From Bacteroidetes bacterium HGW-Bacteroidetes-8 (lineage in GTDB: Bacteria > Bacteroidota > Bacteroidia > Bacteroidales > UBA932): DNA of 64,000 nucleotides. This document shows, one piece after another, positions 49,173-58,722 of the stretch. The translations under genes and the position numbers were made by a program. How positions within the stretch are numbered: position 1 is the first letter of the stretch; each line of letters starts with the position of its first letter. Below the pieces are notes generated by a model. It was not told where the DNA came from, did not search any database, and saw only the letters and a program-made list of their open reading frames with translations. The stretch spans positions 724,027 through 788,026 of the forward strand of contig PHCZ01000001.1 of NCBI GenBank assembly GCA_002840895.1, written 5' to 3'.

Positions 49173-50552
49173 ATGAAAAAAACTTTTCACATAAGAACAA
49201 TAGCAGCACTCTCCTTTGCAGCTTTCTCAATCTTTTCGCCTCAAGTCACCTCTGCACAGGTTGTTTGCAACTGTGACCCAATAATTCAAAATGCTATAGA
49301 TGCTATCTCTTCGGATAGTATGAGAGTCTATATATCGGATCTTCTAGGTTTTCACACCAGACATAACCTTAGCAGTAAGAATTCAGGCACTGTGGGTATT
49401 GGAGCTGCAGCAAAATATATTGAGAGGAGGGTTAGAGGTTTTGCCAATGGCAAAGAGAGCTTTATGAATACAGAGGTGATAGAGTATCGTGCTGGAGGTC
49501 GGGAGAGCCGCCTTGGAAGAGAGATAACACTCTCAAATATTATCACAACCATTAAAGGGAGTTGCGCCGAAGATTCAAGAGTTATTGCGCTTCTGGCTCA
49601 CTACGACAACAGAGTTGATGACAACAATGACTCGACAACCTTTGCTCCGGGTGCTAATGATAATGGCAGCGGAGTTGCCGCATTGATGGAGATTGCCAGG
49701 GTGCTATCCTCTGTAAGAGTTCCTGTTACAATCAAACTTATGTTTCTCTCAGGCGAGGAGCACGGACTGCTTGGAGCGACTCATATGGCAGAGATGGCAA
49801 AAAAAGAGGGTTGGAACCTTATTGCTGTTCTAAACAATGATATGATTGGAAACACTCATTCAAGCGATACAGACATTAAAAACAACACTCTTCTGAGAGT
49901 CTTTTCCGAAAACATACCCTTTACAGAGAGCGACCAGGAGTCGAAAGAGAGGGTGTTCAACTCCTCTGAAAACGATAGCCCATCGAGGCAGCTTGCCAGA
50001 TATATCAAAGAGAGTGGTGAGCGGTATGTTCACAACCATAAAATCAAACTTATATACAGAAATGATCGTTTCGGTCGTGGTGGAGACCACACTCCATTCA
50101 GTCGTAAAGGTTTTACAGCAATAAGGTTATGTGAATATTACGAAAACTACGACAGAACTCACCAGAAAGTTGGTATCAGAGAGGGGAAATCATATGGAGA
50201 TATACTTGAAGGTGTTGATTTTGAATATTTAAGAAAAAATAGTGCAGTTAATCTGGCCGCAATTATGAATCTTGCTCTAGCTCCAATGCCTCCGGAAAAG
50301 GTAATAACTGATATCTCCACTCTCTCTAACAAGACAACAATCTCCTGGAGTGCTCCCCTAAAAGGAGAGAGACCTTATGGATATTATCTTCTTATAAGGG
50401 AGACAGATAAATCTGAATGGGAGAGAAAAATTTTCGTAAAAGGGGAGTCGGTTGAGGTGCCTTTGAGTAAAGATAACTATTTTTTTGGGGTCCAGTCTGT
50501 GAATAAAAACGGGAATGAGTCTCTGGCACAATTTTCTAGCGGGAGAAGATAA
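49173..50552 (+). CDS. Exported M28-family metallopeptidase
   Basis: A 459-residue zinc aminopeptidase-like protein with a signal peptide (1-28, ...SPQVTSAQ). Zinc and catalytic residues of M28 are visible: LLAHYDNRVDD (His), GANDNGSGVAALMEIARVL (Asp), SGEEHGLLGA (Glu pair), NNDMIGN (Asp) and RGGDHTPFSRKG (His). A fibronectin-III-like domain (about 370-459) ends the protein. Probably degrades peptides in the periplasm. It is followed at 1 nt by the DUF2520 gene. Confidence 0.92.
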   Translation: MKKTFHIRTIAALSFAAFSIFSPQVTSAQVVCNCDPIIQNAIDAISSDSMRVYISDLLGFHTRHNLSSKNSGTVGIGAAAKYIERRVRGFANGKESFMNTEVIEYRAGGRESRLGREITLSNIITTIKGSCAEDSRVIALLAHYDNRVDDNNDSTTFAPGANDNGSGVAALMEIARVLSSVRVPVTIKLMFLSGEEHGLLGATHMAEMAKKEGWNLIAVLNNDMIGNTHSSDTDIKNNTLLRVFSENIPFTESDQESKERVFNSSENDSPSRQLARYIKESGERYVHNHKIKLIYRNDRFGRGGDHTPFSRKGFTAIRLCEYYENYDRTHQKVGIREGKSYGDILEGVDFEYLRKNSAVNLAAIMNLALAPMPPEKVITDISTLSNKTTISWSAPLKGERPYGYYLLIRETDKSEWERKIFVKGESVEVPLSKDNYFFGVQSVNKNGNESLAQFSSGRR

Positions 50553-50553
50553 G

Positions 50554-51381
50554 ATGGATAAAAAGAGTTACAGAATCTCCTTTGTCGGGTATGGAAATCT
50601 TGCCTATAGGCTATCGATGGCCTTGAAATACTCGGGTATGGAGATTGAGTATATATTCGGGAGAGATCTTCAGGAGACATCCAAGCTTGCCTATATTCTG
50701 AACAAACCCGAAAACAGACTTCACTCCAATCAAGTAGAGACAACTGCTACTCATAATCTTGCAACACTTGCAGGAAGTGATATTGTTATTCTAGCCGTAT
50801 CTGACAGATCTATCGGGGAGGTTGCTGATGCACTTTTCAGTTTATCCGAGTTCAAGAGCAGTTCTACAACTATCCTCCACTGCAGCGGTGCATCTGAAGC
50901 ATCTCTGCTCAACAACTTTAAGAATAGCGGAGTACTTTATCCCTTGATGACACTCTCAAAAACCAAACCTGTAGATTTTTCAGTTGTCCCCTTTTTCCTG
51001 GAATACTCAAACGAACAGGTAAAAAGAGAGTTGACCAATATCTGTTTTGTTCTTAAGTCTGAATACAGGGTTACGGATTCACAAGAGAGGCTAAGGCTTC
51101 ATCTTGCAGCAGTATATGTGAGTAATTTCGTTAACTATCTCACCGGGCTTGCTTTTGATTTGGCAAAACCTAACCAGATGTTTCTAATGTCATTGGCAAT
51201 AGAGACAATCAGAAAAGCTTTTCTATATCAACACCCCTCTTTGGTACAAACCGGGCCTGCCAAAAGAGGAGATATTGAGACGTTGGAAAAACATCTCAAT
51301 CTTCTTAAAGAGTACCCGGAACATAAAGCTGTTTACGAAATACTATCGGGATTTATCTCCCAAAACCGAAAACTTCTCTAA
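50554..51381 (+). CDS. Rossmann-fold DUF2520 family protein
   Basis: A 275-residue NAD(P)-binding protein starting at MDKKSYRISFVGYGN (50554). FVGYGNLAYRLSMAL is the nucleotide-binding glycine motif, SDIVILAVSDRSI and ILHCSGASEASLL follow, and the C-terminal DUF2520 helical part (HLAAVYVSNFVNYLTGLAF, GPAKRGDIETLEKH) resembles ketopantoate reductase-like enzymes. Function unknown. One-nt spacing on both sides ties it to the M28 and kdsC genes. Confidence 0.85.
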   Translation: MDKKSYRISFVGYGNLAYRLSMALKYSGMEIEYIFGRDLQETSKLAYILNKPENRLHSNQVETTATHNLATLAGSDIVILAVSDRSIGEVADALFSLSEFKSSSTTILHCSGASEASLLNNFKNSGVLYPLMTLSKTKPVDFSVVPFFLEYSNEQVKRELTNICFVLKSEYRVTDSQERLRLHLAAVYVSNFVNYLTGLAFDLAKPNQMFLMSLAIETIRKAFLYQHPSLVQTGPAKRGDIETLEKHLNLLKEYPEHKAVYEILSGFISQNRKLL

Positions 51382-51382
51382 T

Positions 51383-51907
51383 ATGTCAAACTATAAGATC
51401 AAACTTTCTAAAATACGAGCATTCGCATTCGATGTAGACGGAGTATTCACTGACGGAACTGTATTGGCTACAGATTCAGGAGATCTGCTTCGTTCTCACA
51501 ATGCAAAAGATGGTTACGCCGTGAGGATGGCAATCTTGAGTGGATATCCTGTCGCAATAATCACCGGAGGCTCCTCCGAGAGCATTATAAAAAGATTTGC
51601 CCCGATCGGAGTAGAGTATATCTATCTTAAATCTATAAATAAGATGCCGGATTTTCTTGATTTCTGCTCAAAAAACAGGGTCAGTCCCGATGAAGTTTTG
51701 TTTATGGGTGACGATATTCCCGACCTTGATATTCTTAAAAACTGCGGACTGGCTACCTGTCCATCGGATGCAGTGAATGAGGTAAAAGAGGTCAGTGAAT
51801 ACATCTCAATTCACCCGGGTGGCAAGGGTTGTGTCAGAGATGTAATTGAACAGACTCTCAAGATTCAGGGCAAATGGTATCCAAATACAGGAGCCTTTTC
51901 AGGATGA
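51383..51907 (+). CDS. kdsC: 3-deoxy-D-manno-octulosonate 8-phosphate phosphatase (KdsC)
   Basis: A 174-residue C0-type HAD phosphatase that converts KDO 8-phosphate to KDO. I start at MSNYKIKLSKIRAFAFD (51383), 1 nt after the previous stop; the longer frame overlaps that gene by 100 nt. FAFDVDGVFTDG contains the nucleophile and acid Asp pair, ITGGSSESIIKRF is motif II/III and FMGDDIPDL is motif IV. It completes the reaction begun by KdsA at 26.8 kb. Confidence 0.92.
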   Translation: MSNYKIKLSKIRAFAFDVDGVFTDGTVLATDSGDLLRSHNAKDGYAVRMAILSGYPVAIITGGSSESIIKRFAPIGVEYIYLKSINKMPDFLDFCSKNRVSPDEVLFMGDDIPDLDILKNCGLATCPSDAVNEVKEVSEYISIHPGGKGCVRDVIEQTLKIQGKWYPNTGAFSG

Positions 51908-51928
51908 TTATTTCACTCATCAAGAGAT

Positions 51929-52531
51929 ATGAAATTACTAATTGATTTAGTTAAGGATTACAGAGTTACGCTTGCATCTGCCTCTCCAAGAAGGAGCGAG
52001 TTGATTTCGGGTCTGAGAATCCCTTTTACTGTTGAAATAAACTCCGAAACCGGCGAAGAGTACAGTGACAGTAGCCACTCTTTTGATGTTCCTCTAATAC
52101 TCTCATTGAGAAAATCTCTCTCTTTTGGAAGAGAGCTGGATCCTAAAGAGATTCTTATAACTGCGGACACTCTTGTTATTTGTGATAATCTTATATTAGG
52201 TAAACCTATAAACCGAGAAGAGGCCTGTTCAATGTTGAGGTTGCTCTCTTCTAAGGCACATAAGGTAGTTACCGGAGTAACTCTTAGAAGCAGAGAGAAA
52301 ACGGAGAGCTTCAGCTGTGAGACAACTGTCTATTTCAGGGAGATTTCAGATAGAGAGATAGAATTCTATGTAGATAACTTCTCTCCATACGATAAAGCCG
52401 GCGCATATGGAGTACAGGAGTGGATTGGATTTACAGCTATTTCCAAAATTGAGGGATCATATTATAATGTTATGGGGCTACCTGTACAAAAGCTGAGCGA
52501 CTCTCTATGTGCATTTATTTTATCCCTTTGA
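51929..52531 (+). CDS. maf: Maf-like nucleoside triphosphate pyrophosphatase
   Basis: A 200-residue Maf protein that hydrolyses noncanonical or excess nucleoside triphosphates (dTTP/UTP type). LASASPRRSELI at the N-terminus, ILITADTLVICDNLILGKP (acidic catalytic motif), and the segment DKAGAYGVQEWIGFTAISKIEGSYYNVMGLPV are diagnostic, and the EWIG form fits the YhdE/dTTPase subgroup. Its last 17 bp overlap the 3' end of recQ on the other strand. Confidence 0.93.
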   Translation: MKLLIDLVKDYRVTLASASPRRSELISGLRIPFTVEINSETGEEYSDSSHSFDVPLILSLRKSLSFGRELDPKEILITADTLVICDNLILGKPINREEACSMLRLLSSKAHKVVTGVTLRSREKTESFSCETTVYFREISDREIEFYVDNFSPYDKAGAYGVQEWIGFTAISKIEGSYYNVMGLPVQKLSDSLCAFILSL

Positions 52532-54425
52532 CCAGAATAATCTTCTCACCATCTACCTTTACCCCTCCCATATCTGCCATCTCCCTTAGTATATCCAGAT
52601 AACAACCACTCTCGTCTTCAACCATAGAGGATATCTCTTCCATTGTTCTTGGTGACTCCATCAAAATCTCAATCAGCCTTCTCTCAATCTCCTGTAGGTA
52701 ATATTTTCCCTCCCTCAATCTTCTTTTTCCTATGCAAATATCGCATATACCACAATCATAACCCTCTCTCTGACCAAAATATGATGTTAGATATCGAGAA
52801 CGACACATACTCTCCTCATTTACATATTCAATAACTGCCTCCGTTCTGTTGACAAATGAATCTTTTCTTTTTTGGTACTCACTTTCAGATATATATAGCC
52901 CTTTCTCCTCAAGTCTCTCCTCCAGAAAAATAAGCAGAGGCGATCTGGCTCCAGGGATATATCCAATCACACCCATTCTTGATAATCTAATTAGCATTGA
53001 GACCACGGCTGCTCTGCTGTTTCTGGTCACACGTGCAATATACTCCTCATCAATGGAGAGATATCCCGAAAAGAGACCCTCATATAGTCTTAAAAGCGAT
53101 TTTATAAATGAGTCGAGAGATTCGTTTTTTAGTTGAATGGCATAGAGTTCGTCTCTGTTTACAATAAACATTATTCGAGAAGGGTTATCTATCTCTTCTG
53201 TAAGCTTAACATATCCACAACTTTCAAGATACTTTATTGCGTAATAGACCGTTGAAGTGTGCAATTTGTATTTGGATGAGAACTCCAGCAGATTGAATCT
53301 TGCTGACTCCCCTTTTCCAGAACCGTACGAATAGTCAAAATAACGATAAAGCTTCTGGTAGATCTCCTTAAGAAAATCAATCTCAGGGAAGGTTATTGAG
53401 GCAATCTGCCTAAGTCGTCTAATGTCATTGCTGTTCCACAAAAGAACTGCATATGACCTATTTCCATCTCTTCCAGCTCTGCCTGCCTCCTGAAAATATG
53501 CCTCAATCGATTCCGGAATATCAAAGTGACAAACAAATCTTACATCCCCTTTATCAATTCCCATTCCAAAGGCGTTAGTAGAGACAATGACAGACGTAAT
53601 ACCATTATACCACTCATCTTGTTTGCTTGTTCTCATTTTTGAAGAGAAGCCTGCGTGATAGGAATCTGCAGAGATACCCTGTGACCTGAGAAATGCTGAT
53701 ACCTCCTCTGCACGTCTTCTCTCTCTTACATAAACAATTGAAGATCCCTTTACAGAACGTATTATTTTTAACAATTGGCCGTTTTTGTCTTCGCTGTGCC
53801 TAACAACATATGAGAGATTCTCTCTTTCAAATCTTCCTTTGATGAGGTTCGGCTCTCTAAAAGCGAGCTTATCCATTATATCTTTAGCAACTTCAGGGGT
53901 AGCAGTTGCTGTAAGGGCAATAATGGGAAGTGGACCGGTTACCTCAAGTATCTCCTTTATAAGAAGATACTCAGGTCTGAAATCGTAACCCCATTGGGAT
54001 ATACAGTGAGCCTCGTCAACCACAATGAAGGAGATGTTCATCTTTGAGGCCCTCACTCTGAATATCTCCGTTCTCGCTCTTTCAGGTGAGAGATATAGAA
54101 ATTTATAATTACCGAAAATTGCGTTATCCAATGCTGCATCTACCTCATTTGCAGTCATACCTGAGTGAACCGAGAGTGCCCTTATTCCCCTGGATCTTAA
54201 ATTCTCCACCTGATCTTTCATCAGTGCTATAAGCGGTGAGATAACGATACAAATCCCATCTTTGATAAGTGCGGGGATCTGAAAACAGAGAGATTTTCCT
54301 CCTCCCGTGGGGAGAAGAGCAAGTGTATCTCTGTCTTCAAGAACAGAATTTATGATCTCCTCCTGAAGTGGTCTAAAATTTTCAAAAGACCAATATTTTT
54401 TCAAAACATCCAGCGGGGAATCCAT
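52515..54425 (-). CDS. recQ: RecQ-family ATP-dependent DNA helicase
   Basis: A 636-residue 3'-5' superfamily 2 helicase. Motif I LLPTGGGKSLCFQIPA, motif II VVDEAHCISQWGYDFRPEY, motif III ALTATATPEV, motif VI QEAGRAGRDGN. The zinc-binding domain is CRSRYLTSYFG...DCGICDIC (four Cys), followed by a winged helix. The HRDC domain is not recognisable, and the C-terminus is a short helical region. This pattern is common for the second RecQ paralog of Bacteroidota, so a full-length RecQ may exist elsewhere. Confidence 0.93.
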   Translation of the reverse strand: MDSPLDVLKKYWSFENFRPLQEEIINSVLEDRDTLALLPTGGGKSLCFQIPALIKDGICIVISPLIALMKDQVENLRSRGIRALSVHSGMTANEVDAALDNAIFGNYKFLYLSPERARTEIFRVRASKMNISFIVVDEAHCISQWGYDFRPEYLLIKEILEVTGPLPIIALTATATPEVAKDIMDKLAFREPNLIKGRFERENLSYVVRHSEDKNGQLLKIIRSVKGSSIVYVRERRRAEEVSAFLRSQGISADSYHAGFSSKMRTSKQDEWYNGITSVIVSTNAFGMGIDKGDVRFVCHFDIPESIEAYFQEAGRAGRDGNRSYAVLLWNSNDIRRLRQIASITFPEIDFLKEIYQKLYRYFDYSYGSGKGESARFNLLEFSSKYKLHTSTVYYAIKYLESCGYVKLTEEIDNPSRIMFIVNRDELYAIQLKNESLDSFIKSLLRLYEGLFSGYLSIDEEYIARVTRNSRAAVVSMLIRLSRMGVIGYIPGARSPLLIFLEERLEEKGLYISESEYQKRKDSFVNRTEAVIEYVNEESMCRSRYLTSYFGQREGYDCGICDICIGKRRLREGKYYLQEIERRLIEILMESPRTMEEISSMVEDESGCYLDILREMADMGGVKVDGEKIILVKGIK

Positions 54426-54441
54426 AAAAATACATTTTAAA

Positions 54442-54449
54442 CAAAAATA
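54442..54449 (-). promoter_or_regulatory. -7 box for recQ
   Basis: Reads TATTTTTG on the minus strand, identical to the tamL box, 16 nt before the recQ ATG. Confidence 0.5.
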
Positions 54450-54485
54450 GTCATAAATTAAATGTTTTGAATAAAGATTTTTGAC

Positions 54486-54493
54486 TATATTCG
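54486..54493 (+). promoter_or_regulatory. Probable -7 box for pckA
   Basis: TATATTCG, one base off TAnnTTTG, 51 nt before the ATG at 54545; no better box on this strand in the gap. Confidence 0.35.
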
Positions 54494-54544
54494 TATTAAC
54501 GCTTTCAAAAAGAAATAATCCGCTTTATTTTTAATTAATATTTT

Positions 54545-56137
54545 ATGTCATTTTTAGATTTATCCAGGTATGGTATCCAAAACGTGGGGAAGATAGTCCA
54601 TAACCCCTCTTACGAAGAGCTTTTCAAAGCAGAGACATCAGAAAAAAACGAAGGTTTTGAAAAAGGTATTGTAACAGATACAGGAGCAGTTGCTGTTATG
54701 ACCGGTGTGTTCACCGGACGTTCTCCCAAAGATCGTTACATTCTTAAAGACAAAACAACAGAAAATACAATCTGGTGGGACGGTAATATAAACAAACCTG
54801 TAACCGAAAGTGTGTGGAAAGATTGTCTGGGGTTGGTTCAAAACCAACTTTCAAATAAAGATACACTCTATGTTGTAGACACATTTTGTGGAACAAATGA
54901 GAGTACACGCCTCAAGGTACGTTTTATTATGGAGGTTGCCTGGCAGGCTCACTTCGTAACAAATATGTTTATTCGTCCATCAAAGTGGGAGCTGGAAAAT
55001 TTCGGGGAACCGGATTTTGTCTCAATAAACGGCTCTAAAACAACAAATCCAAAATGGAAAGAGCATAATTTGCACTCAGAGATATTTGTTCTCTTCAACC
55101 TTACAGATAGGATTCAGATTGTCGGAGGATCCTGGTACGGAGGTGAGATGAAAAAGGGAATATTTTCAATGATGAACTACTATCTTCCTCTTAAAGGTGT
55201 CGCATCGATGCACTGCTCTGCAAACGTGGGAAAAGAGGGAGATGTTGCAATATTCTTCGGTCTCTCAGGTACAGGAAAGACAACCCTTTCGGCAGATCCT
55301 AAAAGATATCTTATAGGTGATGATGAGCACGGATGGGATGATGAGGGTGTGTTTAATCACGAAGGTGGGTGTTATGCAAAAACAATAAACCTTAGCGAAG
55401 AGAACGAACCAGATATATGGAGAGCCATAAAGAGAGATGCTCTGTTGGAAAATGTTACTGTAAAAGAGGATGGTTCAATAGATTTTACAGACATATCTGT
55501 CACAGAGAATACCAGAGTTTCATACCCTATTTATCACATAAACAAAATAGTGCTCCCATCAAAGGCCGGTCACGCAAAAAAGGTTATATACCTCTCTGCA
55601 GATGCCTTTGGAGTACTTCCTCCGGTATCAATTCTTGACCAAAAGCAAGCTCAGTATCACTTCTTGTGCGGTTATACCTCTAAACTTGCTGGTACAGAGA
55701 GAGGAATAACAGAACCGATTCCATCTTTCTCACCGGCTTTTGGAGAGGCCTTTCTCTCACTTCACCCAACAGTTTATGCCAAACAATTAGCAAAAAAAAT
55801 GGCAGTGCACGGTGCATCTGCATACCTTGTCAATACTGGGTGGAATGGCACAGGGAAAAGAATCTCAATAAAAGATACCAGGGCTATTATTGACTCAATA
55901 ATTGACGGATCTATTGAGGCAACTCCAAGACATACAATCCCTATCTTGAACCTTACAGTACCTGAGAAGTTACAAAATGTTACCGAGGGAATTCTGGATC
56001 CTAGAGATACATATAAGAGCAGAGGCGAATGGGAGGAGAAGGCAAAATCCCTTGCCCTTAAATATATTAAAAACTTTGAACAGTACTGCGATAACGAAGA
56101 TGCTCTGGCTCTTGTATCCAGTGGACCACAGCTTTAA
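54545..56137 (+). CDS. pckA: ATP-dependent phosphoenolpyruvate carboxykinase
   Basis: A 530-residue ATP-type PEPCK interconverting oxaloacetate and phosphoenolpyruvate. [18 protein letters not shown] is the kinase-1a P-loop, [22 protein letters not shown] carries metal ligands, and [10 protein letters not shown] binds the substrate. In fermentative Bacteroidota this enzyme usually runs in the carboxylating, ATP-forming direction toward succinate. Single gene, closed by a strong terminator. Confidence 0.97.
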   Translation: MSFLDLSRYGIQNVGKIVHNPSYEELFKAETSEKNEGFEKGIVTDTGAVAVMTGVFTGRSPKDRYILKDKTTENTIWWDGNINKPVTESVWKDCLGLVQNQLSNKDTLYVVDTFCGTNESTRLKVRFIMEVAWQAHFVTNMFIRPSKWELENFGEPDFVSINGSKTTNPKWKEHNLHSEIFVLFNLTDRIQIVGGSWYGGEMKKGIFSMMNYYLPLKGVASMHCSANVGKEGDVAIFFGLSGTGKTTLSADPKRYLIGDDEHGWDDEGVFNHEGGCYAKTINLSEENEPDIWRAIKRDALLENVTVKEDGSIDFTDISVTENTRVSYPIYHINKIVLPSKAGHAKKVIYLSADAFGVLPPVSILDQKQAQYHFLCGYTSKLAGTERGITEPIPSFSPAFGEAFLSLHPTVYAKQLAKKMAVHGASAYLVNTGWNGTGKRISIKDTRAIIDSIIDGSIEATPRHTIPILNLTVPEKLQNVTEGILDPRDTYKSRGEWEEKAKSLALKYIKNFEQYCDNEDALALVSSGPQL

Positions 56138-56160
56138 ATGAGATCAGCTTTAAAATATTA

Positions 56161-56200
56161 AAAAAAGGGGTGACCAAAATTTATTGGTCACCCACTTTTT
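56161..56200 (+). terminator. Rho-independent terminator of pckA
   Basis: GGGTGACCA (56168-56176) and TGGTCACCC (56185-56193) form a perfect 9-bp stem with an 8-nt loop, followed by ACTTTTTT and preceded by six A residues, so it could work in both directions. Confidence 0.9.
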
Positions 56201-56213
56201 TATTATAAATTTG
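56184..56213 (+). promoter_or_regulatory. Promoter of the cyclophilin-peptidase cluster
   Basis: TTG (56184-56186), a 19-nt spacer and TAAATTTG (56206-56213), a near-perfect consensus 19 nt before the ATG at 56233. The TTG lies in the 3' arm of the pckA terminator. Confidence 0.7.
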
Positions 56214-56232
56214 TTTACTAAATATCGGTAAT

Positions 56233-57006
56233 ATGAAAAATACAAAACCTTTTAATCTCAATAATTCTAAATTGATTTTTTTCTCATTTTTTGTGACACT
56301 GTTTTTCTCCTCTCTCTTTTTTGTCAATGATCTGCAGGCAAAAAGAGAGAGATATTTCTACGTTACTTTGAATACCACAGCCGGAGATATTACACTGCGT
56401 CTCTATAATGAGACCCCTCTACACAGGGATAACTTTGTGAAACTTGTAAAGAGTGGCTTTTACAGCGGAGTTCTCTTTCACAGGGTAATTGATAATTTTA
56501 TGATTCAGAGCGGAGATCCGGACTCAAAAACCAGAGAGAAGGGTAAGCTTTATGGAGATGGTGGACCCGGATATACTATCCCTGCCGAGATAATTCCGGG
56601 AATCTATCATAAAAAAGGTGTGCTTGCAGCAGCCAGAGAGAGTGACAACACAAACCCAAAAAGAGAATCCAGCGGGTCACAATTCTACATTGTTAAAGGC
56701 AAAATATTTGATGAACAAGCACTTCAGACTGCACAGGATAGAATAAACAGCAGAAATGCAGCAAATAAAATTACCGAAATCCATACAATTCCCCCAAAAT
56801 GGAGAGAGATATATAAAACAAAAGGGGGCACCCCACACCTGGATACTCAGTACACTGTATTTGGAGAGCTTGTAAAAGGGGCAGATGTTGTTGAGAAGAT
56901 ATCAGTCACTAAGACTGACTCCAATGACCGCCCACTGGAGGATATCTACATTATCTCCACAAAAATTTCTAAATCACGGAAATTAAAAACAGAAGAGTTA
57001 TATTAA
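56233..57006 (+). CDS. Exported cyclophilin-type peptidyl-prolyl isomerase
   Basis: A 257-residue cyclophilin with an N-terminal hydrophobic signal/anchor (about 12-33, IFFSFFVTLFFSSLFFVNDLQA). The catalytic core shows FHRVIDNFMIQSGDPDS, VLAAARESDNTNPKRESSGSQFYI and YTVFGELVKGADVVEKI. An insert (about 155-195, EQALQTAQDRINSRNAANKI) between core strands is typical of Bacteroidota homologs. Expected to assist folding of exported proteins in the periplasm. First gene of a three-gene exported protein cluster. Confidence 0.92.
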   Translation: MKNTKPFNLNNSKLIFFSFFVTLFFSSLFFVNDLQAKRERYFYVTLNTTAGDITLRLYNETPLHRDNFVKLVKSGFYSGVLFHRVIDNFMIQSGDPDSKTREKGKLYGDGGPGYTIPAEIIPGIYHKKGVLAAARESDNTNPKRESSGSQFYIVKGKIFDEQALQTAQDRINSRNAANKITEIHTIPPKWREIYKTKGGTPHLDTQYTVFGELVKGADVVEKISVTKTDSNDRPLEDIYIISTKISKSRKLKTEELY

Positions 57007-57024
57007 AAATTCAAAACTAAATCT

Positions 57025-58695
57025 ATGAGAAAAATAATCTTTGCAACTGCAGCTATTTTTATAATTGCAGCTTGCTCAAAAAGTGACGATATGAAGCTAA
57101 AGGAGATAGTTGATAATATTGAGAATGCAATTAAGCCTCTTAGTAAGGAGGCAGCAATAGCTTACTGGAATGGTACAATAACCGGTGAATCCGGTTATTT
57201 TGAAAGCTACTCTCAAAATAGTATGAAGATCACTTCAATCTACTCAGATCCTACAACTTTTGCTACTCTAAAATCAATTAAAGAGAGAGACAAAGTTGAG
57301 GATCCTCTACTAAAAAGAGAGCTAGAGATTCTTTATAATAACTTTCTAAGCAATCAGGCAGATACCTCAGTTCTTAATGATATTATTAAAAGATCTGCCC
57401 TGTTGGAGCAAAAGTATGCCTCCTTTAGAGCACTCTACAAAGAGCGTGAAGTATCTGATAATGAAATAGAGCAAATATTGAAAAGTTCACAAAACAATAA
57501 GGATCTTGAAGAGGCCTGGAGAGCCCATAAAAAAATTGGTCCTTTTGTAGCAGAGGATGTTATTGAACTGATTAAACTAAGAAATTTCATTGCAAAATCT
57601 CTGGGATTTGATAATTTTCACACAATGAGTCTGGAGCTCTCAGGCCAGAATCCTGCCGATATATCCGCCCTGTTTGACGAGTTGGACTCGCTTACAAGAG
57701 ATTCATTTGCAGCACTTAAAAAAGAGATGAACTCTCTTTTTTCAAAACTCTACAAAGTTGATGAGGATATGCTGATGCCGTGGCACTTTCAGGGGAGATT
57801 CTTTCAGGAATCACCACAGTTGTATACTGTTGATTTAGACAAATACTATAAAGGTCAGAATCTTGAAACTCTCACCTCAACATTTTATAAAGGTATAGGG
57901 CTAAATGTAGATATTATTATGGCTAATAGCGATCTTTACGAAAAGCCAAAGAAGAACCAACACGCATACTGTACAGACATTGACTCAGATGGAGATATCC
58001 GGGTTCTTGGCAATATCAGCGACAATGAGCAGTGGATGGGAACAATGCTGCACGAGTTTGGCCACGCTGTCTACTCTCAGGGACACGATATACCCGGGAA
58101 TCCCTATTTTTTAAGGAACGCAGCTCACTCCTTCACAACCGAGGCTGTAGCTATGATTTTTGGACGACTCTCAAGAAATCCTCAGTGGATGAAACAGATG
58201 CTTAACATCTCAGATGAGGAGACAGAAAAAATTGCAGAAGATTGCCGTAAATCACTAAGACTTCAACAGCTGGTATTTAGTCGCTGGGTTCAGGTTGTAT
58301 ATCGTTTTGAAAAATCTATGTATGCAAATCCGGATCAGGACCTGAATAAACTTTGGTGGGATCTGGTTCAGGAGTACCAAATGCTCAATAAACCACAGGG
58401 AAGAGATGAACCGGACTGGGCAACTAAGATTCATATTGCTCTCTACCCTTGTTACTACCACAATTACCAACTGGGTGAACTTCTGGCATCTCAAATGCAC
58501 TACTATATTGTTGATAACATAACAAAATCTGGCAACTATAAAGATGAGTGTTATATTGGCAATCATTTGGTGGGCAGCTGGATGAGCAAAAATGTCTTTG
58601 CTCCAGGAATGAGATATCATTGGAATGATATGATTGAGAGAGCAACCGGAGAGAAGCTGACTGCAAAGTATTACGCTTTACAATTTGTCGAATAA
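57025..58695 (+). CDS. Exported M2/M3-like zinc metallopeptidase (lipoprotein)
   Basis: A 556-residue gluzincin. A lipoprotein signal (MRKIIFATAAIFIIAACSKS, Cys at about 17) precedes a helical catalytic body with H343-EFG-H347 and a downstream Glu ligand in FTTEAVAMIFG. The all-helical fold and NxxxGNPYFLRNAAHSFTTE pattern resemble peptidase M2 (ACE-like) and M3 oligopeptidases; I cannot choose firmly between them. It lies 18 nt after the cyclophilin gene, and an M14 peptidase follows, so the cluster likely degrades extracytoplasmic peptides. Confidence 0.85.
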   Translation: MRKIIFATAAIFIIAACSKSDDMKLKEIVDNIENAIKPLSKEAAIAYWNGTITGESGYFESYSQNSMKITSIYSDPTTFATLKSIKERDKVEDPLLKRELEILYNNFLSNQADTSVLNDIIKRSALLEQKYASFRALYKEREVSDNEIEQILKSSQNNKDLEEAWRAHKKIGPFVAEDVIELIKLRNFIAKSLGFDNFHTMSLELSGQNPADISALFDELDSLTRDSFAALKKEMNSLFSKLYKVDEDMLMPWHFQGRFFQESPQLYTVDLDKYYKGQNLETLTSTFYKGIGLNVDIIMANSDLYEKPKKNQHAYCTDIDSDGDIRVLGNISDNEQWMGTMLHEFGHAVYSQGHDIPGNPYFLRNAAHSFTTEAVAMIFGRLSRNPQWMKQMLNISDEETEKIAEDCRKSLRLQQLVFSRWVQVVYRFEKSMYANPDQDLNKLWWDLVQEYQMLNKPQGRDEPDWATKIHIALYPCYYHNYQLGELLASQMHYYIVDNITKSGNYKDECYIGNHLVGSWMSKNVFAPGMRYHWNDMIERATGEKLTAKYYALQFVE

Positions 58696-58722
58696 AAATA
58701 TATTATCTCTAAAATCAAACTT